From Verrucomicrobiota bacterium (GTDB lineage Bacteria > Chlamydiota > Chlamydiia > Chlamydiales > 2-12-FULL-49-11): a DNA stretch of 56,870 nt. A program made the position numbers and the translations under genes. The notes beneath the pieces were generated by a model. That model did no database searches. It was not told the DNA's origin and was given only the letters and a program-made list of their open reading frames with translations. Below are positions 24,913-35,400 of this stretch, one piece after another. The DNA lies in NCBI GenBank assembly GCA_018240105.1, contig JAFEGE010000097.1, forward strand, positions 1 through 56,870, in the 5' to 3' direction. Position 1 is the stretch's first letter. The number at the start of each line of letters is the position of its first letter.

Positions 24913-25635
24913 ATGTTTGGTAGAGTCCCTCCTAAAAAAACAAAGTTTACAAAAAGAGAGCCGAAGCAAAAAAAGCATATGGTTCTTAATAAAAAGGCGA
25001 TGGAAAACGTAAAGCAGCTTGTAAGTAAAGGGGATTTGGGGGTTGAAGGTAGGTGGTCTTCTCTTTCTATAGAGGAAAAAAAGCGTTTTATAGCGAGTAA
25101 TCCGAAAGAGTACGAGAGATGGTTCCTTATCGTAGATAAGAACAACAAAGATGAGACTGATATCTTTCGATACGATCTACCGATTGGAGACTTCTCCTAT
25201 GTATACAGAGAGGCCCTTTTAGACGCTATTGAAGAGTCAAAGCATCTACTCAATCCTAGAGAGCAAGATCTTTTAGAGAAAAAACTCCTGGGCTTTTGTG
25301 AAGAGCCTCTTTTAAACGATAGAGCCTTTAAGGCTGCCGCAAAGTTGATCAAAGAAGGCAGAGTAGAAAGAGCGAAAGGCCTTTGGAAGATACCCTCTAA
25401 GAAAGAAAGAGAGACCTTTATGAAAGAAAATGGTCCGAGAGAGTATGAGAAGTGGTTTTTTGCTGTCGATCGCAATATGACAGATGCCAAAGATATAGAT
25501 CGTTATTTCTATCCCTACGGGAACTTTAGAAAGGTATACAAAGAGGCGCTAGAAAACCTCTACGAAGATGGCGAAGAGGAGATGCAAGATAGAGTCGCTC
25601 CTTTGTTAGAGGCTATTAAAGATTTAGAAGATTAA
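24913..25635 (+). CDS. Two-copy repeat-domain protein, function unknown
   Basis: The 240 residues contain two tandem copies of one module, roughly residues 30-115 and 128-220. Each copy has a short helix, a Lys/Glu-rich stretch, then Y-E-R/K-W-F, a Val-Asp-Lys/Arg-Asn turn, an Arg-Tyr segment, and a G-D/N-F...V-Y-R/K-E-A-L motif. The leader is very basic (VPPKKTKFTKREPKQKKH). There is no membrane segment or Cys. A good ribosome site (AAGGAAG) precedes the ATG. The next gene carries a third copy. The W-F...GDF...V-H/Y pattern reminds me of a short segment near phage head-maturation proteases, but that is unverified. Confidence 0.65.
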   Translation: MFGRVPPKKTKFTKREPKQKKHMVLNKKAMENVKQLVSKGDLGVEGRWSSLSIEEKKRFIASNPKEYERWFLIVDKNNKDETDIFRYDLPIGDFSYVYREALLDAIEESKHLLNPREQDLLEKKLLGFCEEPLLNDRAFKAAAKLIKEGRVERAKGLWKIPSKKERETFMKENGPREYEKWFFAVDRNMTDAKDIDRYFYPYGNFRKVYKEALENLYEDGEEEMQDRVAPLLEAIKDLED

Positions 25636-25649
25636 AAAAGGAAAACAAT

Positions 25650-26087
25650 ATGGATATACAATTAAACAGCGATGGACTTAAGCAAGCAAGAGAGTTTGTA
25701 AGAGCTCATAAATATGATTGGTATAGCGATTGGACGCCACCTACAGGGGCTAAAGAAGAGGAGTTTATCAAGGCAACGGGCACTAACCTAAAAGCCTATT
25801 CTAAATGGTTTTTAGGAACGAATAGAGCGCAAAAAAAGGGGAAGGATAAGTACGAATATATTTACGGTGACTTTGAAAAAGTCTACCTTAGCGCCCTTCT
25901 TGATATCGAAGATAAAGTTCGCCAAGATGCAAAGAACGACAAGGATGCAGCAGAGATCCTAGATGCTGTGCAAGAGCTTCGCGAGCTTATATATGCCGAT
26001 CTTATGCAAGGCGCCCAAAAAGTATACAAACAGCTCAAACAGGGTGGGCTCTCCGGTGGCTGCAATGGCTGCTGCGACTGCTACTAA
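25650..26087 (+). CDS. Single-copy repeat-domain protein with Cys-rich tail
   Basis: Residues about 8-95 repeat the module of the upstream gene: a helix, W-containing turns, YSKWFLGTNR, then YEYIYGDFEKVYLSALL. After it comes a helical stretch, and the chain ends in GGCNGCCDCY, four Cys in eight residues, which could bind metal or be oxidised. The gene starts 14 bases after its neighbour (AAAAGGAAAAC before the ATG), so the pair is an operon. Partner function is unknown. The following terminator closes the unit. Confidence 0.65.
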   Translation: MDIQLNSDGLKQAREFVRAHKYDWYSDWTPPTGAKEEEFIKATGTNLKAYSKWFLGTNRAQKKGKDKYEYIYGDFEKVYLSALLDIEDKVRQDAKNDKDAAEILDAVQELRELIYADLMQGAQKVYKQLKQGGLSGGCNGCCDCY

Positions 26088-26115
26088 CCACCACCACATC
26101 TAGGCTAAAAAATAT

Positions 26116-26141
26116 AAAAGACCTCTTACAAGAGGTCTTTT
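26116..26141 (+). terminator. Rho-independent terminator
   Basis: AAAAGACCTCT and AGAGGTCTTTT form a perfect 11 bp stem with a four-base loop, followed by TATCTTTTT. It ends the 24913-25650 operon. The same sequence type (AAAAGACCTC) recurs in the terminator at 26647. Confidence 0.85.
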
Positions 26142-26171
26142 ATCTTTTTGGGATTATAGAAAAAAAAGATC

Positions 26172-26614
26172 GGCCAATTCTAGCTTCGACAAATCGCCCA
26201 TCACTCAGGGCTCGCGTATGGTATACAGCCTCACCGCCTAACGGCCCCTGCGGGCTCGTGATAGCCAATTTCTCTTTGCTATAATCGGCTGCCGGCTACA
26301 ACCAAAAGTGGTTGTAGGCCTTAACAAAAGGTCGCTAAAGCCTAGCAACAGCCGTACTACGTCGGCTGTAAAATCCATCAACTTGATGTGTAATAAATTG
26401 TGCAGCGAACGCAAGTATCGCTGCTGTTAATGGCAGCTATAGCTAAGCCACCTTATGTTAGTTCGAAAGTCACCGTAAGTGTGACTGAAGCCGGCAGCCA
26501 ATTATAGCAAAGAGAAATTGGCTATCACGAGCCCGCAGGGGCCGCAAGGAGGTGAAACAGTATTCTATACGTGAATCCCGAGTGATGGGCGATTTATCAA
26601 AGCTAGAATTGGCC
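26172..26614. repeat. Dispersed hairpin-rich repeat, copy A
   Basis: The outer arms (about 120 bases each) are inverted copies that begin and end with GGCCAATTCTAGCTT. Both contain CGGGCTCGTGATAGCCAATT and CTCTTTGCTATAAT in their own orientation. Inside are smaller hairpins: ACAACC..GGTTGT, GTCACCGTAAGTGTGAC, ACAGCCG..CGTCGGCTGT and the unit TGCAGCGAACGCAAGTATCG. It fills the 570 bases between the 25650 operon and the MFS gene. No open reading frame makes sense here. A second copy is at 43765-44110. Confidence 0.75.
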
Positions 26615-26646
26615 AAACTTCTCTTTTTTCTATCTAGAGATTTTAT

Positions 26647-26673
26647 ACAAAAGACCTCTAGGAGGTCTTTTGT
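26647..26673 (-). terminator. Terminator overlapping the MFS gene stop
   Basis: ACAAAAGACCTC and GAGGTCTTTTGT form a perfect 12 bp stem with a three-base loop, and the stop of the MFS gene (26658) lies inside it. On the minus strand it is followed by a T-rich stretch. It ends the tdk-MFS transcript and may also stop read-through from the other side. Confidence 0.8.
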
Positions 26674-27926
26674 ATTTTCTTGGCGGGGGATTGGTAGAGG
26701 GGGAGGGTAGTGAAGAGGGATAGGAGGAGGGTGATGGGGAAGATCGAAAAGGCAATGAGAAAGGCGGTTGGTGAGTAGAGGCGAGTATCACCCATCATAG
26801 CCCCTGTCCAGAGCTTGTCTAAGAGAAACCCTACGAAGGGGCCTGCAACCATAGGCAGTCCCATGACGGCCATCCCAGCGATGCCCATAGAGGTGCCAGT
26901 GAGCTCTTTTGGATTGACTTCAGCGATGATAGGGTAGCTTAAGATCTGCGAGCTGGAGAAGAGGCCGAGGAGGAAAAAGAGGGTTAAAAGAAGGAGCTCT
27001 TTGCCAGTGGGTGCAAATAAAATCGCCATTACGGTGACAAGGGTTGTCATCGTGCCGAAAAAGAGCCAAAAGCTACGGCTTTTGTATTTATTAGCAACAT
27101 GGCCATAGATAGGTGAACCGACGATTGTTCCCATACAGATCATGCTAGATATAAGAGAGCTCTTTGCGAGGCTAAGGCCGTGGACTTGCATCAGAAAGAG
27201 GCTACCAAAGGTAGCGCCGAGGAGCATTAGAGGAAGGTTTAAAAAAGCTGTGTAAAAGCCAGCGGAGAGGTTTTTTATATTGGCAAGAGAGAGGCGAACG
27301 CTTTGCCAAAAGGGTAGGGTTGTATCAGAGGCTTTTTTAACTTCACGGTCATGTACGAAGAGGTAGATAAGGGCATAGATAGCAACGCCTACAAAACCAT
27401 CAAAGAGAAGGGTCTTTCTCCAGGTAAAGAGAGAGGCAAGGTAGGCGATAGGGGACTGAGCAATGACGCCGCCTAGCATACCCACTGTTATCACAAGTCC
27501 TACAATAAAAGATTGCTTCTCTTCTGGAAACCAGCGCGCAATTAACATCATGCAAGAGAGAAAGCAAAAGGCGTTGCCGATACCAGAGAGAAAGTGGCAA
27601 AAAGCTGCAGAGACAAAGTTTGTTGCAAAAGCAAAGCCAAAGGTTCCGATAAGGCAAAGCAGGAGGGCGCTCAAAATAATTCGTCTCGTAGAGAAGCGAT
27701 CAAGAAGGATCCCTGCAGGTAATAGGACTAAAACGTCTGCAAAGAGGTAGACAGAACAGAGGTTGCCAAAGGCTGTCGCGTTCATGGAGAGATCTCTCAT
27801 GAGAAGTGGCGCAATGGCGTTCATCATATGAAATTGCATCAGCTCGTAGGCGAAAAAGAGAGCTGCCGAAAAGGTGACAAGGTAGGGAAAAAGCCTTGGG
27901 AAGGTTTTTAAAAAATAGTCTTTCAT
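26658..27926 (-). CDS. Major facilitator superfamily transporter
   Basis: The 422 residues form about twelve hydrophobic segments. An MFS-like loop LLDRFSTRRII follows helix 2, and a GSPIYGHVANKYKSRSF loop, the second copy of that motif, sits in the second half. Substrate class cannot be read; a solute or nucleoside symporter is possible, and the tdk neighbour would suit nucleoside use but that is guesswork. The start overlaps the tdk stop by one base (TAATG on the minus strand), so it belongs to the tdk operon as second gene. The terminator stem encodes its last residues. Confidence 0.85.
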   Translation of the reverse strand: MKDYFLKTFPRLFPYLVTFSAALFFAYELMQFHMMNAIAPLLMRDLSMNATAFGNLCSVYLFADVLVLLPAGILLDRFSTRRIILSALLLCLIGTFGFAFATNFVSAAFCHFLSGIGNAFCFLSCMMLIARWFPEEKQSFIVGLVITVGMLGGVIAQSPIAYLASLFTWRKTLLFDGFVGVAIYALIYLFVHDREVKKASDTTLPFWQSVRLSLANIKNLSAGFYTAFLNLPLMLLGATFGSLFLMQVHGLSLAKSSLISSMICMGTIVGSPIYGHVANKYKSRSFWLFFGTMTTLVTVMAILFAPTGKELLLLTLFFLLGLFSSSQILSYPIIAEVNPKELTGTSMGIAGMAVMGLPMVAGPFVGFLLDKLWTGAMMGDTRLYSPTAFLIAFSIFPITLLLSLFTTLPLYQSPAKKIQKTS

Positions 27927-28522
27927 TAAGAGATCTTCTCCTCTTGGGCTACTTTTTCTTTAAAACATTTCATACATTGGGAGATATAGCTCTCATTGCC
28001 ACCGATTTGGATTTGCGCCCCTTGTGTTACAGGATTTCCCTCCGCATCGATACGCATGTTCATCGTCCCTTTGCGGCCACAGGTGCAGATTGTTTTTATC
28101 TCAATCATCTCTTCTGCCCAGGCAAGAAGGTACTTACTTCCTTCAAAAGGCTCTCCTAAGAAGTCAGAGCGAAGCCCATAGCAGAGCACTGGCAGGCCTA
28201 GGTAAGTCGTAATGCTCGTTAGCTGCGATACCTGCTCTTTTTTTAAAAAGTGTGCTTCATCGACAAGGATACAGCGAAGATTTTGTAAAATATTTTTTTT
28301 CTCTTCCACGGCCTCAAAAAAATCAAACTTGTCATCGAAGGGGATGGCATCTTTTTTTAAGCCTATCCGAGAGTAGACAACCGTTTTTTCAAAGCGCGTA
28401 TCGATTTTAGGGGCAAAAAGAAGGGTCTGCATCCCACGCTCTAAATAGTTGTAACTTGCTTGTAGTAAAGTGGTACTTTTCCCTGCGTTCATAGCAGAGT
28501 AGTAAAAATAAAGTTTTGCCAT
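27926..28522 (-). CDS. tdk: Thymidine kinase
   Basis: Thymidine kinase phosphorylates thymidine for salvage. The start is taken at 28522 (MAKLYFYYSAMNAGKST), which places the P-loop at residues 8-17 as in the family; a frame continuing upstream runs into the 163 bp repeat and is not credible. LVDEAHFL follows the P-loop region, and a zinc-type pattern CTCGRKGT...CMKC is present near the C-terminus. Length is 198 residues. It overlaps the following MFS gene by one base. Host-derived thymidine use would suit an intracellular life. Confidence 0.95.
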   Translation of the reverse strand: MAKLYFYYSAMNAGKSTTLLQASYNYLERGMQTLLFAPKIDTRFEKTVVYSRIGLKKDAIPFDDKFDFFEAVEEKKNILQNLRCILVDEAHFLKKEQVSQLTSITTYLGLPVLCYGLRSDFLGEPFEGSKYLLAWAEEMIEIKTICTCGRKGTMNMRIDAEGNPVTQGAQIQIGGNESYISQCMKCFKEKVAQEEKIS

Positions 28523-28580
28523 AAGGGACCGTCCTATGAATAGAATGTAGTTTAGAGGAGGAAGGCTTCTTCTGCAAGTA

Positions 28581-28743
28581 ATACCCATCTTTAAAATTAA
28601 CAGTGCAAATTTGCATCGTCTAACACGCCATCTTTGAACGATCGTTTCTCACTCATATTCACTAATATGAGCTTCAAAACGATCGTTTAAATTTGTCGCA
28701 TTATCCAACTCAACTTTGCACTGTTAATTTTAAAGATGGGTAT
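28581..28743. mobile_element. 163 bp inverted-repeat element between tdk and ispD
   Basis: The two ends (28581-28609 and 28715-28743) are perfect 29-base inverted repeats beginning ATACCCATC. Inside are an AACGATCGTT palindrome pair and a CTCATATT/AATATGAG hairpin, and no gene. The right end lies in the ispD 3' end, so the repeat now supplies the last eleven residues and the stop of ispD. No clear target-site duplication is seen. It looks like a MITE-type non-autonomous element, or a very stable bidirectional terminator-like structure. Confidence 0.7.
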
Positions 28744-29360
28744 AAGAACTCTGCAAAGGCAAGGTCTTGTCGTGAGGTGATTTTAAAGTTTTTCTCTGAC
28801 CCTTCTACGATATGGACCGGGTGGCCCGCTTCTAAAATCAGGCTGCAGTCACAGGGAGCATCTTTCATTTTGCTCTTTTTATGCGCCTCTAAAATAAGAG
28901 AGTAGGAAAAGCTCTGCGGTGTCTGCCCGCGGAGAGCTTCGCCTCGTTTAGCAATAGAGAAGCTTTTACCGTCTTTGACAAGATTTATCGCATCAGGAGA
29001 GGGGATGCATGTGTTGACAGCTTGGTATTTTTGTACAGCCTCTACATGGCGCTCTAAAATAGCATGTGTTAAAAAAGGCCTTGCTCCATCATGAATGAGC
29101 ACGTAATCGGTGTGTTTACTAAGTGCCATAAGACCTTTGTAGGAAGAGAGCTGCCTTGTCTCTCCACCGGTCACGCTATTAGGAAGGTTTACACCCTCTG
29201 GCGCTACAAGAATAATCTCTTCAAAAAGATGAAAAGAAGTGAGTGCTTTGAGAGCGTGTTCATAGAGCTTTTTGCCTTTAAGTTCTTGAAACTGCTTTGG
29301 TATAGCGGTGCCAAAGCGCTCGCTCTTGCCTCCCAGTAAAAGTATAGCTCCAAAACGCAT
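28710..29360 (-). CDS. ispD: 2-C-methyl-D-erythritol 4-phosphate cytidylyltransferase
   Basis: IspD makes CDP-methylerythritol in the MEP isoprenoid pathway. The nucleotide loop LLGGKSERFGTAIPKQF, then VLIHDGARPFL and RGQTPQSFSY, are family hallmarks. Length is 216 residues against about 220-240. The last residues (YPSLKLTVQS) are encoded by the arm of the inverted-repeat element, so the native C-terminus has been replaced, but the catalytic core is complete. The start ATG at 29360 lies just behind the end of the giant gene. Confidence 0.95.
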   Translation of the reverse strand: MRFGAILLLGGKSERFGTAIPKQFQELKGKKLYEHALKALTSFHLFEEIILVAPEGVNLPNSVTGGETRQLSSYKGLMALSKHTDYVLIHDGARPFLTHAILERHVEAVQKYQAVNTCIPSPDAINLVKDGKSFSIAKRGEALRGQTPQSFSYSLILEAHKKSKMKDAPCDCSLILEAGHPVHIVEGSEKNFKITSRQDLAFAEFLYPSLKLTVQS

Positions 29361-29405
29361 ACCCTTTATATGCCTAAAGCTTGTTTAACTTGTAAAGGTT
29401 TTTAG

Positions 29406-32400
29406 CTAAGAAGCTCCTACAGGAATAGCTCCCTCTACATCACCCATCAGCGGCGCTCTGTGTAGAGTCTGCGCACGCTGGATCGCCTCGCGTCTTCTTG
29501 CAACTTCAGCAGATCGAAACCACTTCTCTAATTGGCTCTTATGGTATTTATCTCTGACGGGGGCGCGATGTCTAAGGACTTTATCCATAAAGAGGCGCTC
29601 TTTTTCCCATGTATTAAAGCCCTTCTCTGCCAATGTTTGAAGCTCTTCGGCAGTATAACCTTCTATTTGTCCATCTAAGAACTTTAACTCGGCAACTAAG
29701 CCGATAAAATCTCTTGATGCTACTATTTGTGGGATGCAATCCAAAATATCTTGCTGGAGAACTTTTTCTGTCCGTATATCGTATGTAAAGTCGTATGTAC
29801 CGTGACTAGGAGAATGCCACCTTAGCCCTCTGTCTTCTAAAACATCTCTAATAGTAACTTTTGTAATTTTACGAGATGGGGTAGAGGGATATCTCTCAAA
29901 ACAGACTGTGATACGTCCTACACGGTGCATACGATCGTCAAATAAAACCCTTTTATGGATAGGATCTGTGCGCTCTTGTGGTAAAAATGGCTCTGATACA
30001 TGCAGCCTTCGATCAAAGGAAGTGTCTTTAAGAAGGGCCGCTACACCGTGTGTTGTAGCGCTCTTTGGGTGTGGTAGGTAGGAGGTGACTTTATCTCTCT
30101 TATCATTTGTCTGAAGGGTTAGCGTCGTCTCGCTCTCTTGCTCAGCCTCTTTTTCTTGCATCTGTTCTTGCTCAACCTCTAATTGCCCTTCATCGCTATC
30201 TACAGTCATTGTAGCTACCTTCTCGGGTAGATGAGATTGCAAAGAAGTGAAATCTACAGCTCGGAGAGCGGCAAGAAGAGGCTCTGGGGAGAGATCTCTA
30301 AACTCTCTTTCTACCTCACCAATCAATCTATCTCTAAGAGCATGTAGTTCTGCGACTGGGTCAGCCTCTGCTCTTACAATGGCGCGATTTGCTTGGAAAT
30401 AGCTGCCGCTCTTTTCATAGGAGCGGGGGGTAGAAATCAAGAGCCTCTCAAAGCGATCAAAAAGAGGGAGAAAGCGGTCGAGGTCAGCTTCTTGTAAGAG
30501 CGCTCTTTTAGCAAACTCACGAAGAAGATGCTGTAACTTTTGTGGCTGCGCTCTAAAGCAATCGATACGCTCTTGCTCTTGTTGGTTTTTTAGCTTTCTT
30601 TCTACGATAGCATCCACGGTTGTTAAGCTAGGAGCTAAGCTAGAGGATGCTAAAATAATTTTTTGATAAAATCCGCGCATCCGGCCTTCTTGTTGGCTGA
30701 AGGTCTCCATTGTATCTTTTTCGTTTACCGTCAAAACGGCTACGGCATCTTTTGGAAATACCTGATCAGAACCGCGTGTTTGGGCCTGTGGGAAGTAAAA
30801 GCCGCTCTCTTCTAAAGAGGCGCCGGCGCTACCAACAAATCCAACTGAGCCATCAAGCCTATAAAAAGAGACTTTTTTAAGACGCAGGTTTTTGCTCATC
30901 ATATAAGCTGCCACATCTTGTGGGTTATATTCACGAAAGGCGCCAGAGCCGTCGATCAAGACAGAGAAACCGGTTTTGTTTGTAGTAAGTGTGTCAAAGA
31001 GCGCAAAAGGAGTTCTTGGATCGTATCCGAGAACCTTAGGGTCGGCTCGTCTCTTCAAGCGGGCCACCATTTCTGCCTGGATCCGAGTAGCCTCGTCTCT
31101 ATCTACAGCAATACCGTCTTTAACAGCGTGGAGGGAGCCAACAGTTGCTGAAACTCCTGAAGTTTCCCGGCTCATAGCAGCGGCATCTTGTGGTGTCATA
31201 GAGGCAACATAGCCACCAGAGGAAAGATCGTGTAAATGTCTCTCTAAGAAGAAAGGCATAAGACGTCTTGCATGGATTGGAAAAAGCTTGTTGATCACCT
31301 TATCTAATTCATCCTTTGCCATTCTGCCATACACGTCTAAAGAGCCATCGGGGATGATCTCGTGGAAGCGCTCTTCGGCAGCTCTTCTCTCCTCTGAATT
31401 AGGAGGCGTTTTTCGCCACTCGGCAGCTTGCTGATAGATCCAATCTTTAAAGCGCAGTTCAGGGGTTCCATATTGGTGGTAGTGTTGGGTTAAGTAGCAC
31501 ACATCTTCTACCATATTGCCAAACTTAGAGCCTTTTCTAGGCTCTCCGCTTACGCAAGGGATAATGGCTGCGGCATCATCGCTCAGTTGATAGCGAGTTT
31601 TGCCTGATTGGCTGAGGGTTAGGCCTAAGTACGTAGTTATAAGATCTTTTACAAGAGCAATAACATCTTTCTCCTCATCAGAGAATCCATCTAGTTTAGC
31701 AAGCACAGCCTCGCTTTCGCCTTCAAAATAGGCTAATAATAGCTCATTTAAAGAGGCATCTCCTTTGGCATGTTTTTTTGCTAAGGTAGTAGCAAGAGTT
31801 TTGAGTGCGGCTTTGCGTACAGCCTCAGGCATCTCTCCTTGGAGATTTTGAGCTAATCCAAGAGAGGGGTCTTCTTTAAGAAGATCGTATACCTCCATAG
31901 CTGTTTTAACCATAAAGAGAGGGAGAGGAGCTGCTCCCCCTATCTGTAGCTGTATGCGGTGTTTAGGATTGCTCGGTTCATCAAACTCATCCATCATACG
32001 CCGTTCGGTATTCTGAAGAAGGTTTAGTGTCTTTTGGAGATATTTCCAGTGTGAAAGAAGTAGGGGATCTATCTCCGCACCCTGGCCTTTTAGCCCTTTT
32101 ATTTGGCGGCTAAAGTTGATAAAGATCTCTTCTAAGAGAGGCAGAGACTTGTAGTCCGTAAGAACGCACCCTCTCTCTTTTATCGTATCTAAAAGCTGTT
32201 TGTACCAGCTTTTAAAAAGGGAGACGCCATCTGTTTGTAGCGGCATGCTAAGGTTAAAGCGTAGGGTAAAGACTTTAGCTTTAAAAGTATTCTCAAGCCT
32301 GTGGTTTAAGATTGCGAGCGCCTCGTCGTATAGATGAGGGAGGACTTGTAAAGTGACAAGAGTTTTACCATTTGCTGCTAAGAGCGCACGTAAGACAGTC

Positions 32401-35400
32401 AATACGGCAGACTTGCCAGAGCCTGTGCCGGCTTGGATAATGGTTGATGGATTTCCAACCATTCTCTCTAAAAGAGCAAGCTGGCTGGTCAGACCCTGCC
32501 CTCTGAAGGTAAGGGCGTGAAACGCCTCAAAGCAAAGAAACTCTGGATGTTTTGCTACATCATAAGGCCACGGCTCTGTGACGAGAAGGCCCACTCTCTG
32601 TTTAGCACCATTTTCGCCCTGTAGAAGCTCTCGCCGACAGGAGCTTGCGTGTTGCAAAGCGACCTCTACAGTAAAGTAGGCGATAACGCTCTCTTTTAAA
32701 GCTAGAGGATCAACCCCTTTTGGCAAGAGACTCTTTTCAGCAAGGGCTGTAAAATTGTCTTGTAATAAGGCAACCGCTAGATCGCTAAAAGAAGCCATAG
32801 CTTTTGTTTTAGCGAGGATCTCTAACTGCTCTAGAGGATCAGTTGAGATGGTTAAAGCAGTTGTAATCTCAGTGCGCCTCTTCTCTTTTTCAGCTCTTAA
32901 GGTAGCAATTTTGGGGTCGAGTACCTCTTTGATGAAAGCCTTTTGCGCTTTTTCAGAGGGGGGTAAAAGACCATCAGGTAAAAGATACTTGCCGAGCGCC
33001 TCTTTAGCAAAGAGGCGGGGAGGGCCGCTTGGTGTTAAGCTAAGAGCTGTTTTCAAATCGGCGTCTGTAAGAGCTTTTCCGACTGCAAGCTCCTCTTCTA
33101 ATTTTTTCACCCCAAAGTAAGGAACGCCGGCTGTTACTTCTACAGGAGGTGTGTAATCAGGTAACGTATTATAACTCTCAGGTGTTTCTTGCTCTTCGAC
33201 AAAAGCCATGATCCCTTTGAGATCTTCTGGCGAAATGCGTAGAGATGGTGGTAGCTTTCTCTCTTCTGGTAAATAGCCCTTTAAAAGCTCTAAGAGCATG
33301 CCAGATAGCTGACGTTTCTTGTGTTCTCGGGCTTTGCTGCCGCCGATCCGTTTCCATAACTCATTTGCCACCTTAAGAGCTAAGGCTGCCGTATAAGGAG
33401 GGTCAAAAAACCTTCCTTTACTTAGAAATAAAAAGAGCTCTTTTGTAATAGCAGGGCTTGCCTCTAAAGCAGTTATACCATCTAGAGCAGCGCCTGCCTC
33501 TTCATAATGACCCATATACATTAGATGTGAAATAACCTCTAAACGTGTTGCTACCTGATCTCCTTGTGGGTAGAGAATTTCGCCGGTATGGGCTTGTATG
33601 TCAACTACCGTGGCGGAGAGTTTTTCGGCGCTGCTGCCAAAAACTAGATGCGTTCTTGCAGGCGTATATGGATTATTCGTATGAGTCATATCCCAAGCAG
33701 CTTGTAAGAAATATATAACAAACGCAAGCCCTTTTGGGAGATTTGGCTGAAGTTTTAAACTTGTAGAAGATTGTGGCGCTAGAAGTAATTTGTTTGGACG
33801 ACCCGCCTCTGTCGGAACAAGGAGAAGAGAGGCTCCAATCCCTTTTCGCTCTTTTAAAGAGGAGGCTTTTAATACATAGCCTGGATACTCTTTGGAAACA
33901 AAGCTATTGCCTCTTCGAGCAAAAGTTAAGCCATAGCGGACAAGCTCTATCTCTTCAACAGCATCTTTAGCCCCCCATACTACGATTTGAGAGGGGTTTT
34001 CTATAGCAGCAACCATTTTCATGATGGGGTGATCAATCTCATGGCCGCTACAAATTTGTCGTGCTGGGACCGCCATTTCGCCTCTGAGGTCAGAGACCGT
34101 GGTCGCTGTCCAACCTAAAGCGCCGCCCTTGCCATGGATACGGAAGAGAGCTTTGCCAGCGTCTGAGACAGCGTAAAGGGTGTTTGGATCTTTTGGATCT
34201 CTAAAGAGTGTTTTTGGTAGGATAGCTGGCAGTCGAGGGCTCTTTCTAAAATGGTCTCTAATTTTCTTGGCAACGGCTAAGGCTTGTTTTGCATAGCCTT
34301 TAAGACCGCTTTCTACAGGAGCAAGCCTTAGCTGATTGAATAAAGAAGCAAAAAGATCTTCATGTTGCGCTGCTCCTTCAAATGATACGGCTTGAAGAGG
34401 CTCGTCCGAGATCTCTGGCATAGTTCTATAAAATGCATAGCTACCGTTTTTATCTTCGATTTGGCAGTAGTTACCTTGTTTATCTTTAAAGGCGTAGAGG
34501 CGGTGTGTCTCTGTCAGATCTTTTTTTGTCATGAAGACGGGCTCTGATACAATGTCTGGAAAGTGTGATAGAAATAGAGGATGAGCGTAGATCGCCGGCG
34601 GTAAAAGAGCTGTAGAGCCCCCTTCACGAGCCTCAAGGCTGCGATCTAGTAGATTTATCGCGTGGGTCCCATTTGTAAAGGCTGGAAAGCTACCCTCCCA
34701 AGGAGAAGTAGTAAGGCTATAGCCTTTTTGTAGACAGACTTGATCTAAAATATGAGACAGCGCCTCACGACTAAGGCCCCCTCCATTTGATACTGCGTCC
34801 ATCCATAAATGGTACTTTCTTTCAAGATAAGCAAGAATATCGGGAGGGACTGGGATGCCACTATGTTGTGATACTTCTTGCATATCTATGACAAGAGTGC
34901 ATACATCTTCTTCTGTAAAAGAGGGCTTTTCTAGAAGATGGCAAAGGGCGGCAACTTTAATAGCTTTAGCGTAAGGAGTAAAAGAGGCCTCTTTTTCTGC
35001 TTGCCTAAGTCTTGGTAAGGCGTTCTTAAAATCGAAAAATGCCTCTGTAGAGATCCCTCTTTGTTTATAAATGCCGCGAAGCTTTTCGCTCATCCGGATC
35101 CAAAAGAGAAGAGAGCGCATCTCTTCCGCATCGATCTCTATCTTAGCTAGAGATTCTCTAATTTTTTTGGCAAAGGTTTTAGGGAGCTCTTCTCTAGGCA
35201 CGCTATTGGCAGAAGACGAAGGGGTTGTCCATAAAGCGTCAAAAAGCGTATCTATTTGGGATTGTCTGAAAAAAACTTGATAGACAAAGGTCTCTATAGC
35301 TTCATCTTTTAAGAGAGTATCGTGGTTTTCAAAGAAGGCAAGAAATTCAGAAGGCGGGCCGCCAGCTAAAAAAAGAAGATCGGTTAGATCTTCCTTCGCA

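Noticed and set aside
28523-28616. Upstream extensions of tdk into the inverted-repeat element
   Set aside because: The P-loop position in thymidine kinases fits the ATG at 28522; the extension is encoded by the repeat arm.
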